Shown piece by piece: positions 61,771 to 64,000 of a DNA stretch of 64,000 nucleotides. Positions within the stretch are counted from its first letter, which is position 1; each line of letters opens with the position of its first letter. Made by a program: the position numbers and the translations under genes. The stretch lies in NCBI RefSeq assembly GCF_024713945.1, contig NC_134680.1:3000001-3064000 (forward strand). The letters run 5' to 3'. Source of the DNA: Dermatophagoides farinae (taxonomy: Eukaryota > Arthropoda > Arachnida > Sarcoptiformes > Pyroglyphidae). The notes under the pieces were generated by a model. It searched no databases. It was given only the letters and a program-made list of their open reading frames with translations, and was not told the origin of the DNA.

Positions 61771-62429
61771 TTAATTGCAAGCTGGAACATTGTTCAGGTA
61801 ATTATCGCAAATGTATTTGACCAAATCTACATTAACATCTACAGTACGGCTTTCGACCGTAGTCCATGGAACATAATTATGTCGAGGCGTTTTACGGGCC
61901 ATCACTTTGATCAATTCAAAGCCTTTTTGGCCGGTAGCGCATGAATGAAGTTGGTCATAATTCAAATTCAATTGTTGAGCGCATCTTTTTGCACTATATT
62001 GAGGATTACTGTAATAAGATGATCTGAACATACATTCAACCAATTTGAATCCCGTATCAAAACCATTCATGTCCAATGAACAAGCTTGGAAAGCATTACC
62101 ATAACACTCTAAAGCTCCATGTTGACATTGTGGTCCATTCGAATAGATATGAGCATTACCGAATGGAACAAGATCAATGTCTACATATTCACCTAATTGT
62201 TGTCGAAGAGGCACAATAGCATTAATGAAATGAGTACGGCAACCGGAGCAAATTGTTTCATAGTATACGCCCACGCTTACACGCTATAAAGTGATTTAAA
62301 AACAATGAACGAAAAAAAAATTATTATTATTATTATTATTAATCGAATCAAAGAAATATTGATGATTACATTGCATTCGATGGTCGAAGCAGCGAATAGA
62401 ACTGCTAAAACGAAAAATGTGGATTTCAT
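61771..62429 (-). CDS. GILT-like lysosomal thiol reductase (copy 1)
   Basis: Two exons (62429-62370 and 62283-61771) separated by an 86-bp intron encode 190 aa. Exon 1 is a signal peptide (MKSTFFVLAVLFAAS..). Exon 2 holds the thioredoxin-like active site CSGC (residues 32-35) and the GILT signature CQHGALECYGNAFQAC (73-88), which fits CQHGX2ECX2NX4C exactly, followed by the conserved Cys pairs and a VPWTTVE motif. The family reduces protein disulfides in the endolysosome and takes part in antigen or pathogen processing. The start was set by the signal-peptide ATG, because the frame upstream of CSGC in exon 2 has no ATG. It is a tandem paralogue of the gene at 62983 and convergent with FDH. 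Confidence 0.92.
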
Positions 62430-62982
62430 TTTTGTTGTTGTTGTTCTTGAGTTACTTATGTGTATGTTGAATTGAATGTATCGATCGATTTGATATCTAA
62501 TTCGTCATTTGTTCTGCCATTTTTATATGGATTTTTTAAAAATAATTTTAAGTATTTTGTGCTCATAAAAATCACAAGATATGCCCATAATAATTTCGAA
62601 ATAGCTATTGATAGTTATTAAATAGATTGTTGCCAATGAAAAATTTATTGATTCTACATTCTGATTTTGATGTTGATTATGATGATGATGACCTCAATTA
62701 ATTAATTAAAAAAAATTGATAAATCATTTATTGACGATTAATTGATAAATTTTATCAATTAATAGCCAAGTTTATCCGGACACGGAATTCAGTTCTTTAT
62801 TTAAATCCGGTTTCAATCATACCATCATTGATCTTGGATTTATATTGGTTTTATTGATGATAAAAAAAATTATTGGTTTTTTTTATTTTTAGAAAATGTT
62901 TTTTTTTATTTATTTATTTTATCGATTTATCTATTTATTAATGAAAAATGATTAATTTTGAAAACATTATTATAATTTTTGA
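62430..62982. other. Spacer between the two GILT-like genes
   Basis: AT-rich DNA of 550 bp presumably holds the promoter of copy 1 and the 3' end of copy 2. Overlapping TTTATT motifs at 62905-62918 read AATAAA on the minus strand and are good poly(A) signal candidates for copy 2, about 75 nt past its stop. No open frame of note. Confidence 0.6.
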
Positions 62983-63739
62983 TTAATAAATATTTTTTTG
63001 GCAAGCTGGAACATTTTCATCGGCCAAAAAATTCTCACAAATGTATTCGATTAGATTGGCATGAAAATCAACGTATTTGCCTTCAACAGTTGTCCATGGA
63101 ACATATTCACGATCAGGTACGGAATCCGTTTTCGAACGCATTTCCAATGCTAATTCCCAGCCACGATCACCACTAGCACAGCTATGAATTTTCTGGAAAT
63201 CCATCTGAAGAGATTGAGCACACTAAAAAACAAAATAAAAATAAAATCAATAATTGAATAATAATAATATTAATAGATGATGACATACTTCTTTAGCCGA
63301 AACGGCCGGATTAGCAAAATGAGGTGATTCAAACATGCAAATAGTATATTCATAAAGTTTTTCAAAACCGTATATATCTAATGCACATGCTTGGCATGCA
63401 TTACCATAGCATTCACTATCACCATGTTGACAATAGATACGATGTACTTGTGGATACATTCGTGCATTACCATATGGAACTAATTCTAGATCCATATAAT
63501 CACCGATAGCTTTACGAGCCGGTACAACAACACCAAGAAAATGTTTACGACATGCCGTACAAATTGTTTCGTAATAAACGGATACTTTTACTTTCTACAT
63601 CGATATGGATGAATGAAAATGAAAGAATTTTTGGCAAGAATTTCAAAAAAAAAAAACTTACTTTGGATTCAATCAATTGTGTTGAAAATGTCAACGACAA
63701 CAAAAGACAAAAAGCAGAAAAAAGAAACAATTTCATCAT
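62983..63739 (-). CDS. GILT-like lysosomal thiol reductase (copy 2)
   Basis: Three exons (63739-63662, 63594-63289, 63222-62983) encode 207 aa, with introns of 67 and 66 bp. Exon 1 is a signal peptide (MMKLFLFSAFCLLLSLTFS). The active site is CTAC (residues 38-41) and the GILT signature is CQHGDSECYGNACQAC (81-96). The extra Cys inside the signature (C93) is absent from copy 1. VPWTTVEGKY matches copy 1's VPWTTVE. The first intron sits at the same place and phase as in copy 1 (just before the K/R-V-x-V-x-V-Y-Y-E strand). The second intron (AKE|CAQ) has no counterpart in copy 1. A secreted or lysosomal thiol reductase is expected. Confidence 0.92.
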
Positions 63740-64000
63740 GAAAATTGGATTTTATCAAATAGTTGGAAAAATAATATCATCCAATCTAATCAATAATTAA
63801 GCTCCAAACACCAAACTGAGTCTTTTAAATCAATAATGCACGATTGATCGATAAAAAATAGATTGATTTTTATCATTAAATTTTAATTGTTGATTAATTA
63901 ATTAGAATAAAATCAAAGTGGTTAAGACATAAAATGACAGAAAAGATATATAGTTGAAAAACAAAAAAGTCACAATCATATACTGATATTATAAATCGAT
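63740..64000. other. Upstream region of GILT-like copy 2
   Basis: AT-rich DNA presumably containing the promoter of the minus-strand GILT-like copy 2. No core promoter element could be picked out with confidence. Confidence 0.4.

Noticed and set aside
62271-62274. Start of GILT copy 1 directly before VYYETICSGC
   Set aside because: That codon is GTG; a signal-peptide exon with proper GT..AG junctions lies just upstream.

Overview
The window looks like nuclear DNA from a small-genome arthropod, most likely an astigmatan mite (house-dust-mite type). This is an inference. It rests on very AT-rich intergenic DNA full of (GAT/ATC)n, (CA)n, (GA)n and homopolymer tracts, on introns of only 55-86 bp with canonical GT..AG ends in every gene I could resolve, and on the gene content. 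No sequence search was possible.

Layout. From 1 to about 51 kb there is no clear host protein gene. This stretch is microsatellite-rich DNA carrying several transposable-element copies: a 335-bp element bounded by a 15-bp direct repeat (1286-1620); a TA-flanked pogo/Tc1-like element enclosing a long inverted repeat (5424-6843); a Ty1/copia LTR retrotransposon with a long gag-pol frame but a broken 3' end of pol (7118-10985); a 1.57-kb element with 44-bp terminal inverted repeats and RNase H-like remains (12279-13852); and an 81-bp hAT MITE with a perfect 8-bp target duplication (21835-21915). A few isolated exon-like pieces with strong splice sites, and one site resembling a recursive-splicing ratchet point, suggest that part of this stretch is the giant intron(s) of one or more genes.

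From 53 to 64 kb the DNA is gene-dense. A minus-strand gene (53156-57454, one 81-bp intron) encodes a Ser/His/Gln/Asn-rich bHLH transcription factor resembling USF3. Head-to-head with it, across 1.3 kb, a plus-strand four-exon gene (58770-61704) encodes cytosolic 10-formyltetrahydrofolate dehydrogenase (ALDH1L family) with all three domains and the catalytic residues intact. It converges, with 66 bp between stop codons, on two tandem minus-strand GILT-like lysosomal thiol reductase genes (61771-62429 and 62983-63739), each with a signal peptide exon.

The four genes do not form an obvious pathway. FDH belongs to one-carbon metabolism, the GILT pair to lysosomal disulfide reduction, and the bHLH protein to transcription. 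The closest thing to a new system here is the set of structures with possible RNA-level roles: the approximately 385-bp-arm hairpin, the recursive-splice-like site with distant microexons, and the copia element apparently primed by elongator tRNA-Met.
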